Of a stretch of DNA of 64,000 nt, positions 57,307 to 64,000 are shown piece by piece. The notes beneath the pieces were generated by a model. The model was not told the DNA's origin. It ran no database searches and saw only the letters and a list, made by a program, of their open reading frames with translations. Origin of the DNA: Salisediminibacterium halotolerans (GTDB taxonomy: Bacteria > Bacillota > Bacilli > Bacillales > Salisediminibacteriaceae); NCBI RefSeq assembly GCF_003814815.1, contig NZ_RKQQ01000004.1, positions 221,872 through 285,871 of the forward strand, in the 5' to 3' direction. The position numbers and the translations under genes are program-made. Positions within the stretch are counted from its first letter, which is position 1; each line of letters begins with the position of its first letter.

Positions 57307-58608
57307 TCAGATATTCCCGCTGCTCATATCTGCAAAGACGCTGTCGGCAGCGGCAATTGTCTCGTCAATGTCGCTGTCAACATGCTCGGTCGTTAAAAAC
57401 CACGCCTCATATTTTGACGGGGCAAGGTTGATCCCTTGATTCAGCATACCGTGGAAAAACTGGGCGAAACGCTCACCGTTACTGTTGTCCGCGTCATCGT
57501 AGTTTCGGACCGAGTCTGTGTCAAAATACAGCGTCAAAGCGCCGCGCAGCCGGTTCATCGTGACAGAAATGCCGTGCTTTTGCGCGCTTGTCTGCAACCC
57601 ATCGGCCAATTTCGCCCCGAGCCGGTCCATTTCCTCATAAACGCCCGGGGTCTTAAGCACTTCAAGACAGGCAATTCCGGCGCGGATCGAAGCCGGGTTT
57701 CCCGCATGGGTTCCAGCTTGATAAGCGGGTCCTAACGGCGCGACTTGCTCCATAATATCTTGCCGTCCGCCGTAAGCGCCGATCGGCAAACCTCCGCCGA
57801 TGACCTTTCCGAGAGCCGTCAAATCAGGCTCAACGCCGAGCAGGTTTTGCGCAGCGCCGTAAGTGAAACGAAACGCCGTGATTACTTCGTCGTAAATGAC
57901 GAGCGCATCGTGTTTATGCGTTTCGCGGTTGACATGTTCTAAAAAGCCTTCCTCAGGCTCGACAATCCCGAAGTTTCCGACGATCGGTTCAACAAGCACT
58001 CCGGCGATCTCTTCGCCCCAACGGTCCATCGCGGCATCGAACGCTTTGGTGTCGTTAAACGGCACGGTAATGACGTCTTCTGCGATCGCAGCCGGCACCC
58101 CGGCAGAATCCGGGCTCCCGAGCGTAGCCGGACCCGAGCCGGCAGCGACGAGGACGAGGTCGGAATGTCCGTGATAACATCCGGAAAACTTCAGCACCTT
58201 ATTGCGACCGGTATATGCCCGGGCGACGCGGATCGTGGTCATGACCGCTTCTGTGCCGGAGTTAACAAAGCGGACTTTTTCCAGCGAAGGAATCGCCTCT
58301 TTCAGCATCGCGGCAAAACGGTTTTCATGGATTGTCGGTGTCCCGTACAGCACGCCGTCTGCTGCGGCATCTTGAATCGCCTTCGTCACGTGCGGATGAG
58401 CATGGCCGGTGACAATCGGTCCGTAGGCCGCTAAATAATCAATATAACGGTTTCCGTCAACGTCGAATAAGTGAGCGCCCTCCCCTTTCTCCATAAATAC
58501 AGGTGTACCGCCTCCGACTCCTTTATAGGCGCGGGAAGGACTGTTCACTCCGCCTAAAATATGTTCTTCTGCTTCTTGGTAAAGTGCTTTTGACTGTTTT
58601 GTCGTCAT
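57307..58608 (-). CDS. hemL: Glutamate-1-semialdehyde 2,1-aminomutase
   Basis: A 433-residue PLP enzyme of tetrapyrrole synthesis converting glutamate-1-semialdehyde to 5-aminolevulinate. [46 protein letters not shown] and [16 protein letters not shown] (PLP lysine) identify it. In this position Bacillus carries the second gene copy, gsaB. I start at the ATG six bases after AGGAGGCG; a reading eight codons longer includes that site. Confidence 0.95.
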   Translation of the reverse strand: MTTKQSKALYQEAEEHILGGVNSPSRAYKGVGGGTPVFMEKGEGAHLFDVDGNRYIDYLAAYGPIVTGHAHPHVTKAIQDAAADGVLYGTPTIHENRFAAMLKEAIPSLEKVRFVNSGTEAVMTTIRVARAYTGRNKVLKFSGCYHGHSDLVLVAAGSGPATLGSPDSAGVPAAIAEDVITVPFNDTKAFDAAMDRWGEEIAGVLVEPIVGNFGIVEPEEGFLEHVNRETHKHDALVIYDEVITAFRFTYGAAQNLLGVEPDLTALGKVIGGGLPIGAYGGRQDIMEQVAPLGPAYQAGTHAGNPASIRAGIACLEVLKTPGVYEEMDRLGAKLADGLQTSAQKHGISVTMNRLRGALTLYFDTDSVRNYDDADNSNGERFAQFFHGMLNQGINLAPSKYEAWFLTTEHVDSDIDETIAAADSVFADMSSGNI

Positions 58609-58650
58609 GAAATCGCCTCCTGTATGAATCAAATTTTCATTGTCGATCGG

Positions 58651-59394
58651 TTAACGCTGTGCAAAAAAATCAATCACATCGTTTTGATCATCCGTAAAAA
58701 GCAAAACCTCGCTGTCATTTAGAACAGCATGAACCGGCCCGTCGGTAACTTCATCATAAAACGGACTCTCCTCACTGATGCCGACCGTGTCCCAGTCAGC
58801 CAATTCGCCGGATGCCAAGTGTTCGATCACGCCTTCTAAATCTGTTCCTGCTTGAATTTCACCGGATTCACTGATATTTAATGTAAGTATTTGAAACTTA
58901 TTGTCTTTTACCGGCATATGATACGTAAAAAAATCGTCGAGCGTGTAAGGCTGCAACTCGATCGTTTTCGCTTCATAGACGGGGAGAAGCGCCGGGTTGA
59001 ACGTCAGGTATCGGTCAAGCTCCGTTGTCGTCGTTTCAACCTCTTCAGCTGTTGTGACGTTGACCGTCTGATTGGGAAAAAACAGCGTCTCACTATCTTC
59101 TGCGGCCTCGTATTCGTCGAACGAGTACGAACGATCATTCGCAACAATTTCCGTCTCATCTGTTAAAAATAAGTGATAGGCTTTTGTATGATAGTCTTCG
59201 CGCTGATGGCGGTCAGGCGTTATGCGGATATTCCCGCCGGTAAGCTGATCCTCTTTTAAAATCAACAGCCGGTTGAAAAAATCGGGGCTTCCGCTGATCT
59301 TGCCGGACATCTCGTTTTTGCCGGATTCTTCATCCGCTTGACAGGCTGTTAATATTAAAGCGATCGCGCCGCTGATCCAAAAATATCTCATCAT
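58651..59394 (-). CDS. Lipoprotein of unknown function
   Basis: A 247-residue acidic lipoprotein: MMRYFWISGAIALILTAC gives the lipobox with Cys18. The mature part contains a beta-rich stretch (LLILKEDQLTGGNIRITPDRHQ, TLFFPNQTVNVTTAEEV) and ends VLLFTDDQNDVIDFFAQR. No family recognised. The ATG follows CCGGAGGCGAGAA. It occupies the space between hemL and perR where B. subtilis carries ygaF (bcp). Confidence 0.75.
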   Translation of the reverse strand: MMRYFWISGAIALILTACQADEESGKNEMSGKISGSPDFFNRLLILKEDQLTGGNIRITPDRHQREDYHTKAYHLFLTDETEIVANDRSYSFDEYEAAEDSETLFFPNQTVNVTTAEEVETTTTELDRYLTFNPALLPVYEAKTIELQPYTLDDFFTYHMPVKDNKFQILTLNISESGEIQAGTDLEGVIEHLASGELADWDTVGISEESPFYDEVTDGPVHAVLNDSEVLLFTDDQNDVIDFFAQR

Positions 59395-59525
59395 TTCTCG
59401 CCTCCGGTAACTTTGTAAATCATATCACGAGAGCAGGAAAGCAGTGAACAAAAATTCGAAAACCTCAACATTACAAAACGGTTTTTGATAAAATAAAGAA
59501 AAACGACAGAAATGGCGGCGATACA

Positions 59526-59960
59526 ATGAAACAGGTTATGCCGTTTATCGTGATCGCAATTCTGATCGGTACAGTTATGTTTGTGATGCAAGATGACTAT
59601 GAAGGTCCGGATTATGCCGATATCAAAACAGACGTGGAAATCCCGGGCTGGACGATTACGTATTATATCAATGATATCGCACATGATGAACCGATGCACG
59701 GGATTGAAGCAAAAAGGACAGAGGATAACGGCGATTTTGATACGATGAAGTCGTTAGAACTTTTTTTAGTCTCTTCTGAAGGGAGCTTCTATATTCAAGA
59801 TTTGGAAGTTGAGGATTTTGACGGCACCGTGCGCCACGAAGAAGTATGCTCCGGGTGCGGCCAAGATGAACACATTAACGGGAGAGTTATGATTAACTGG
59901 AACGATCAAACGAATACGCATATGGAATACGAAACATTCGCGATCGAGATAAATGACTAA
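59526..59960 (+). CDS. Small membrane-anchored protein with CSGCG motif
   Basis: A 144-residue protein with a single N-terminal hydrophobic segment (VMPFIVIAILIGTVMFVM) and an outward acidic domain. EEVCSGCGQDEHINGRVMINWND contains a CxxC pair that could form a disulfide or bind a metal. Not recognised. The ribosome-binding site is weak (GGCGG), and the next gene follows 31 bp downstream. Confidence 0.65.
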   Translation: MKQVMPFIVIAILIGTVMFVMQDDYEGPDYADIKTDVEIPGWTITYYINDIAHDEPMHGIEAKRTEDNGDFDTMKSLELFLVSSEGSFYIQDLEVEDFDGTVRHEEVCSGCGQDEHINGRVMINWNDQTNTHMEYETFAIEIND

Positions 59961-59991
59961 GTTCACAGATTAAAAGCCAGGGGGATGAAAG

Positions 59992-60942
59992 ATGAAAGTT
60001 GTCACGAGCGCCAAAATCCGCCGCGATTTACGCGAACATTTATTGAATACGTACCCGCACATCGATTTTGCTTTTCATCCATCGATTGCTGAAGCTGAAA
60101 AAGATTTAACCGATGCCGATGTTTTAATCACTTACGGCGAGGATTTAACCGACCGCCACATTGCTGAAGCTGAAAAACTGCAATGGATTATGGTCATTTC
60201 TGCCGGTCTTGATAAAATGCCTTTTGAAGCGATTAAACAAAAAGGGATTACCGTAACAAACGCGACCGGGATTCATGCCGTGCCGATGGCCGAATACGCG
60301 CTGGCGGTGATGCTCCAAACAGCCCGGCAAACGAAAACCATTATTGAACAGGAAAAAAATAAGCTGTGGGACCGTTCCCCTTTGATGACCGAATTGCATA
60401 ATAAAACCGTTCTCATCATCGGTGCCGGACAAATCGGCACTCAGACAGCCCGATTAACAAAAGCGTTTAATATGAAGACGCTCGGTGTGAACCGGACAGG
60501 CGCTGATTTTGCCCCTTTTGACAAGATCATTAAAACCGAGAACTTGCTCGACATGCTGCCTGAAGCGGATTTTATCGTTTCTGTTTTGCCTAAGACGCCG
60601 GAAACCGACGGCTTGTTAGATCAATCCGCCTTTGCAGCAATGAAAAAAGAGGCTGTCCTGATTAATATGGGCAGAGGAAATGTCATACATGAAATGGATT
60701 TAATCGAGGCTTTAAATCGAGAGGAATTTTCGCACGCCGTGTTGGACGTTTTTAATGAAGAGCCGCTTCCGGGAGATCATCCGTTTTGGGAACATCCGGA
60801 TGTCACTGTTACGCCGCACATATCAGGAATTTCTCCGCAATATCAGCCGAGAGCATTGGAAATCTTTGAATACAACCTGGCTGTCTATGAACGCGGGCAG
60901 AGAAATTACTGGAATTGGATTGATTTAAACAAAGGTTATTAA
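59992..60942 (+). CDS. D-2-hydroxyacid dehydrogenase
   Basis: A 316-residue NAD-dependent dehydrogenase. The substrate domain flanks the Rossmann domain; VLIIGAGQIGTQTARL is the NAD site, NMGRGNVIHEMDLIEALN holds the catalytic Arg region, VFNEEPLPGDHPFW the Glu and TPHISGI the catalytic His. It reduces a 2-ketoacid or oxidises the D-hydroxy form; the natural substrate is unknown. The ATG follows AGGGGGATGAAAG. The DarA-like gene follows 17 bp downstream. Confidence 0.92.
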   Translation: MKVVTSAKIRRDLREHLLNTYPHIDFAFHPSIAEAEKDLTDADVLITYGEDLTDRHIAEAEKLQWIMVISAGLDKMPFEAIKQKGITVTNATGIHAVPMAEYALAVMLQTARQTKTIIEQEKNKLWDRSPLMTELHNKTVLIIGAGQIGTQTARLTKAFNMKTLGVNRTGADFAPFDKIIKTENLLDMLPEADFIVSVLPKTPETDGLLDQSAFAAMKKEAVLINMGRGNVIHEMDLIEALNREEFSHAVLDVFNEEPLPGDHPFWEHPDVTVTPHISGISPQYQPRALEIFEYNLAVYERGQRNYWNWIDLNKGY

Positions 60943-60959
60943 TACAGGGAGGGAGCGCT

Positions 60960-61262
60960 ATGAAACTATTTATTTGTATCGTTCATAATCATTATCGCGA
61001 TGTGATCGAAAAAGGTTTGAATGAACAAGGTTACCGGATGACAGAATTATCGAGCACCGGCAGCTTTCGGCGCCGGGGCAATACAACATTTCTCATCGGC
61101 GCTGCTGAGCAGGACGCAGAGAACGTGAAAGAACTAATGAAGGAACTTTGCACGGAACAAGAAAAGAAAAAGCCGCAGCCTGATTTTGTCACAAACCGGT
61201 TTGTCTCTTTCTTAATCGATGTTAACGACGTGAGGCTCTTCACAGAAAATTCACCCGGTTAA
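60960..61262 (+). CDS. Cyclic-di-AMP receptor family protein (DarA/PstA-like)
   Basis: A 100-residue PII-like protein. MKLFICIVHNHYRDVIEKGL, MTELSSTGSFRRRGNTTFLIG and the C-terminal strand FVTNRFVSFLIDV match the YaaQ/DarA family (TGGFLxxGNTTxxIG). Family members bind c-di-AMP between subunits of a trimer. Bacillus usually has one such gene next to tmk, so this copy beside a dehydrogenase is likely a paralogue. The ATG follows CAGGGAGGGAGCGCT. Confidence 0.85.
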   Translation: MKLFICIVHNHYRDVIEKGLNEQGYRMTELSSTGSFRRRGNTTFLIGAAEQDAENVKELMKELCTEQEKKKPQPDFVTNRFVSFLIDVNDVRLFTENSPG

Positions 61263-61443
61263 AAACGCTAGATGCTATTGGTTAAGCAATGTCAAGATTG
61301 ACAGGCTTTCAGCTTGTTCGGTATACTGTTTATAAAGGTTCTAAAGAGAGAATGCATACTTTGTGATATTGTAAATACTTGTATAGATGACAGATGACGC
61401 ATACATTCGCTTGCCATTATCAGCATCAAAGGGGTGAAACAAC

Positions 61444-61881
61444 ATGGAAAACCATCAATTTCAAGAGGCGTTAGAATCGCTTAAAAACACAAAAGTCCGT
61501 ATGACCCCGCAAAGACACGCAATTTTGGAATTTTTATTCAGTGCTAAACAGCATCCGACTGCTGATGAAATCTATAAAGCATTGGAAAGTAAATTCCCGA
61601 ATATGAGTGTGGCAACGGTTTATAACAACTTACGGGTTTTTAAAGAAGTCGGGCTCGTGCGAGAGCTGACTTACGGAGATTCTTCCAGCCGTTTTGACAG
61701 CAACACATCAGACCACTACCACGTCATTTGTCAAGACTGCGGAAAAATTGTCGACTTTCACTATCCCGGACTCGATGAAGTAGAAACCCTCGCCGAACAC
61801 GTGACGGGTTTTAACGTGAAGAACCACCGGATGGAGATTTACGGAACATGTCCGGATTGTGCAAAAGGACAAGCGCATTAA
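61444..61881 (+). CDS. perR: Peroxide-responsive repressor PerR
   Basis: A 145-residue Fur-family repressor very close to B. subtilis Per[71 protein letters not shown] and CPDC bind the structural zinc; [12 protein letters not shown] and the following histidines form the Fe/Mn site where peroxide oxidises His. The Asp of SRFD is kept, as expected for PerR rather than Fur. I see no clear Per box in the 180 bases upstream. The ATG follows AAAGGGGTGAAACAAC. Confidence 0.96.
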   Translation: MENHQFQEALESLKNTKVRMTPQRHAILEFLFSAKQHPTADEIYKALESKFPNMSVATVYNNLRVFKEVGLVRELTYGDSSSRFDSNTSDHYHVICQDCGKIVDFHYPGLDEVETLAEHVTGFNVKNHRMEIYGTCPDCAKGQAH

Positions 61882-61905
61882 TCGATCGTTTCGAGGATGT
61901 AAAAA

Positions 61906-61933
61906 CGGCTTCCAGCCTTAAAGCTGGAAGCCG
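61906..61933 (+). terminator. perR terminator hairpin, upstream duplicate
   Basis: Stem CGGCTTCCAGC / GCTGGAAGCCG without U-tract; repeat copy 5 follows directly. Confidence 0.9.
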
Positions 61934-62301
61934 CAGATTGTAGACAAAATATTATTTTGACGCAAGCCACGCAACCACTACCCTCCGCTTGCCCCGGGCA
62001 AGGACTCAGCTAGTATTCGGCGGTCTAAGACCGCCGAATCCGGATCTTCGTCTCTTGCTTTCCCGGAGGCGTCGGAGGAGTGGATGCGTGGCTTCCTTTA
62101 TTATGAAAACACTTGATTCAAAGAAGGAGGATGACCCAGCATCCCGGCTTTCTCCTGCGGGATAGCGAGACAGACGAGACCCTGCAGGGCATCAGGCCGA
62201 AGCGGCTCGACGCTCGCCCGCGGAAAGAAGCCGGACGATGCGTCATCATCCGTTCCTTTTAATAGGACATCGATCGATGTCATGACTTTGTCAATACTCT
62301 A
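61934..62301 (+). mobile_element. Terminator-flanked palindromic repeat, copy 5 (368 bp, internal deletion)
   Basis: It begins CAGATTGTAGACAAAAT and ends ...TTTGTCAATACTCTA. Compared with copies 1-4 it lacks about 55 bp between CCCGCGG and AAAGAAGCCGG (joint near 62224), which removes one strand of the inner right-hand stem. It has the GGTCT-A-AGACC core like copy 2. The flanking 28-bp hairpins differ only at one loop base. Confidence 0.92.
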
Positions 62302-62336
62302 CGGCTTCCAGCCATAAAGCTGGAAGCCGTTTTTGT
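62302..62336. terminator. perR terminator hairpin, downstream duplicate
   Basis: The same CGGCTTCCAGC / GCTGGAAGCCG hairpin, followed by TTTTTG. It also serves the convergent ygzB. Confidence 0.9.
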
Positions 62337-62686
62337 TAAGATTTGTTGTGATTGTAACTTTCGTCGAACTCTTTGCCTTCAAGGGATTTATCGAGTGTCA
62401 GCGGCTCATTGCAAAACATGCAGGCGTCGACTTTTCCGAGCATTTTCGTCTGCTTTTCACAGTTCGGACAGACGACGTGGACAGCGCGTGACGAGAGCAT
62501 GCCGATCCAAAAATAAACAACCGTGCTGCCGATGATCGCGAGAAACCCGAGAAGCATGAACAAAGACATTAAAATCGGACTGGTTTGAAAGAATAAGCCG
62601 AGATACATAATAATGATACCGCCGAAAATCAATACGAGCGCAAACGTGCGGATTTTGTTAATTTTATTCGAATATTTTAGCGACAT
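62336..62686 (-). CDS. ygzB: YgzB family membrane protein (UPF0295)
   Basis: A 116-residue protein with two membrane helices ([19 protein letters not shown] and [23 protein letters not shown]) and a C-terminal zinc-ribbon-like [20 protein letters not shown]. The architecture and the position next to perR identify YgzB. Function unknown. Start is the second ATG, seven bases from AGGAGG. Confidence 0.92.
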   Translation of the reverse strand: MSLKYSNKINKIRTFALVLIFGGIIIMYLGLFFQTSPILMSLFMLLGFLAIIGSTVVYFWIGMLSSRAVHVVCPNCEKQTKMLGKVDACMFCNEPLTLDKSLEGKEFDESYNHNKS

Positions 62687-62854
62687 AATCATACCTCCTG
62701 CAACGGAATTATATCATATTTTAAACATCGAAAGGAATAAAATGGGGTGGAGACAAAGAAAATGATATAAAAGGAAAGGAATTTGGCAAAGTTTGTCGAA
62801 TTGACACAGTAGAAGCATGTAACACGAAACTGGGGCAAGGGAGAGAACCCGCTA

Positions 62855-63727
62855 ATGGAAGAATATGTTCGGCAGCTTTATCAAGATCGCGCATCAGAAG
62901 ACAGCACGCTCGGGATTATCTCTGTCAAGAAGCGTCATGAGATGGACGCAAATACAGATCATTTTGATCATGTGCTGTTGATTTTAGCAGATAATTCACA
63001 AGAGCGTTTATGGGAAACAAGACATTATGATTACAGCGGTATTTCCATTGCCGTTCATACGGCTTCTGAAGATCAGGTGAACGATTGGCTCTTAAATGGA
63101 ACGAACCGGCGCATCGTCGACTGGCTCTTGAACGGTCAGGTGATTTTTGACCGAAATGAATACGTGAAATCTTTCCGGGAAAAATTAGATCAATTTCCTG
63201 CCGAGGAAAGGCAATTGAAAATCGGTGTTGAATTTTCAAAGCTGATCCGCCGCTACAGCGATGGAAAGTCTTTGTTTGAACAAGCACATTATTTGGATTC
63301 GTTTAATCAAATTCTCCATGCTCTTCATCACTTGGCGCGCTTTGCCATCATTGAACACGGTTCCTATCCGGAAATTACGGTCTGGAAACAAGTGAAAAAG
63401 CTCGAGCCGGAAATATATAAACTTTACTCTGAATTAACTGAAGGCGATGAAACGCTCGGGAAAAGATTAGAACTGTTAATGATCGCGATTGAATTTGAAG
63501 TTTCCCGTAAAACAAGGCTGGGCGCGGCGCATTTATTTTCGTTGATGGAGCAGCAAGAGGAGCCGTGGAGCATCGAAGATTTAAAACAGCAGCTTTCCGT
63601 GCGTGATTACTCGCTCGATCTTGGTATTTTGCTGGAGTTTTTAATTGATAAAGGGTTTATCGATATCGTTTTACGCGAAACGAAAGGACGAAAAATTTAT
63701 CATCGCTATTATAAAAAAACGCGTTAA
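62855..63727 (+). CDS. ygxA: Nucleotidyltransferase-like protein (YgxA)
   Basis: A 290-residue protein between perR/ygzB and an rRNA operon, as ygxA in B. subtilis. The first 110 residues form a nucleotidyltransferase-like fold (DHFDHVLLILADNS...ISIAVHTASEDQVNDWL, GQVIFDRNEYV), followed by a helical domain and a C-terminal winged-helix-like segment (LLEFLIDKGFIDIVLRETKGRKIYHRYYKK). The catalytic metal-binding pattern is not obvious, so activity is uncertain. The ATG follows AAGGGAGAGAACCCGCTA. Confidence 0.88.
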   Translation: MEEYVRQLYQDRASEDSTLGIISVKKRHEMDANTDHFDHVLLILADNSQERLWETRHYDYSGISIAVHTASEDQVNDWLLNGTNRRIVDWLLNGQVIFDRNEYVKSFREKLDQFPAEERQLKIGVEFSKLIRRYSDGKSLFEQAHYLDSFNQILHALHHLARFAIIEHGSYPEITVWKQVKKLEPEIYKLYSELTEGDETLGKRLELLMIAIEFEVSRKTRLGAAHLFSLMEQQEEPWSIEDLKQQLSVRDYSLDLGILLEFLIDKGFIDIVLRETKGRKIYHRYYKKTR

Positions 63728-63759
63728 TAAATGATTGATAAAATTTTTCTAATATAGGG

Positions 63760-63788
63760 TTGTCACACTTCGTCGCAGATGGTATATT
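63760..63788 (+). promoter_or_regulatory. rRNA operon promoter P1
   Basis: TTGTCA (63760-63765), a 17-bp spacer, TATATT (63783-63788). It is the upstream member of a tandem pair ahead of the ribosomal leader. Confidence 0.75.
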
Positions 63789-63851
63789 ATTTTTTGTCGC
63801 TGAAGTGAGCGGCCGCCGAATGATTGTTTAAATAAAAAATTGCATCATCTA

Positions 63852-63884
63852 TTGACGCAGGCAATCAACTGGTGTTATTATAAT
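63852..63884 (+). promoter_or_regulatory. rRNA operon promoter P2
   Basis: TTGACG (63852-63857) followed by TATTAT (63876, 18-bp spacer), overlapping TATAAT (63879). Confidence 0.8.
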
Positions 63885-63887
63885 AAA

Positions 63888-64000
63888 GTCGCCTTAAAGC
63901 GACAGAGCGATTCAGCTGCCCTTTGAAAACTAAACAAAAGCCAAGCGTAAAGTGGGATATAGTAAGAAGATATCCCGTCAATTTAGCAAGACAAGTCCGG
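63888..64000 (+). ncRNA. rRNA operon leader (16S gene begins beyond the window)
   Basis: The leader has a small hairpin GTCGC-CTTAAA-GCGAC, a boxA-like antitermination signal at 63917-63930 (TGCCCTTTGAAAAC) continuing CTAAACAAAAGCCAAGCG, and a hairpin GGGATAT / ATATCCC (63954-63976). The box and following words are the standard rRNA leader of Bacillus. The mature 16S 5' end was not reached. Confidence 0.88.

Noticed and set aside
61262..61443. Per box upstream of perR
   Set aside because: No sequence near TTATAATNATTATAA is visible; the TTTATAAAGG stretch is too poor a match.

Overview
The window looks like chromosome of a low-to-mid GC Bacillota of the family Bacillaceae, probably a halophilic or alkaliphilic one. 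Ribosome-binding sites are strong AGGAGG types with frequent TTG and GTG starts, and exported proteins are extremely acidic. The right-hand third follows the order I recall from Bacillus subtilis: yfhF, recX, yfhH, yfhP, mutY, then ygaC (ntdP), ygaD, ygaE, hemL (gsaB), perR, ygzB, ygxA and an rRNA operon. Only the leader and tandem promoters of that rRNA operon fall inside the window. The small acid-soluble spore protein genes I would expect in this neighbourhood were not seen.

Layout. 1-12 kb: the end of an aldehyde dehydrogenase, an Eis-type acetyltransferase with a photolyase, the dhaKLM dihydroxyacetone kinase operon, a luciferase-like monooxygenase, acylphosphatase, a polyferredoxin, plsC, an SCP2 protein behind a FadR-like operator, an unlisted 46-codon FbpB-type small basic protein and a metallo-hydrolase. 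12-24.7 kb: housekeeping and stress genes (aeRF1-type release factor, MFS and MATE exporters, OsmC, YfkAB radical SAM protein, AlkA-type glycosylase, RlmCD-type methyltransferase, a lone siderophore-type N-hydroxylase). 25-39.4 kb: the accessory core. 39.5-64 kb: a His-tailed YtkA-like lipoprotein, treA-treR, and then the conserved yfh/yga block.

The accessory core holds two adjacent transcription units. The first encodes a Tat-exported molybdopterin enzyme, a four-cluster ferredoxin subunit, a TorD-type chaperone and an NrfD-type membrane subunit. The spacing of its active-site residues matches what I recall of the arsenate respiratory reductase ArrA, so it is most likely of the Arr/Arx type, with selenite or sulfur-compound reductases as alternatives. 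The second encodes a GltD-like flavoprotein fused to an HdrC-like iron-sulfur domain, an HdrB-like CCG protein, an exported rhodanese, a TVP38/DedA protein, a complete Ynj-type ABC importer (with the YnjC permease split into two genes) and a CDP-alcohol phosphatidyltransferase. The last six correspond to the Escherichia coli ydjX/ynjBCDEF module. Each unit has a perfect TGTGA-N6-TCACA box upstream, which suggests joint control by oxygen or redox state.

The most unusual finding is a family of non-coding elements: five copies of about 370-423 bp, one short form of 176 bp and one remnant. They have imperfect 17-bp terminal inverted repeats and long internal palindromes with compensatory base changes between copies. 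In every intact case the element sits exactly between two copies of the host gene's own intrinsic terminator hairpin. The duplicated 24-37 bp differs at each locus, so the target is recognised by being a terminator hairpin rather than by its sequence. I know of no described element with this behaviour.
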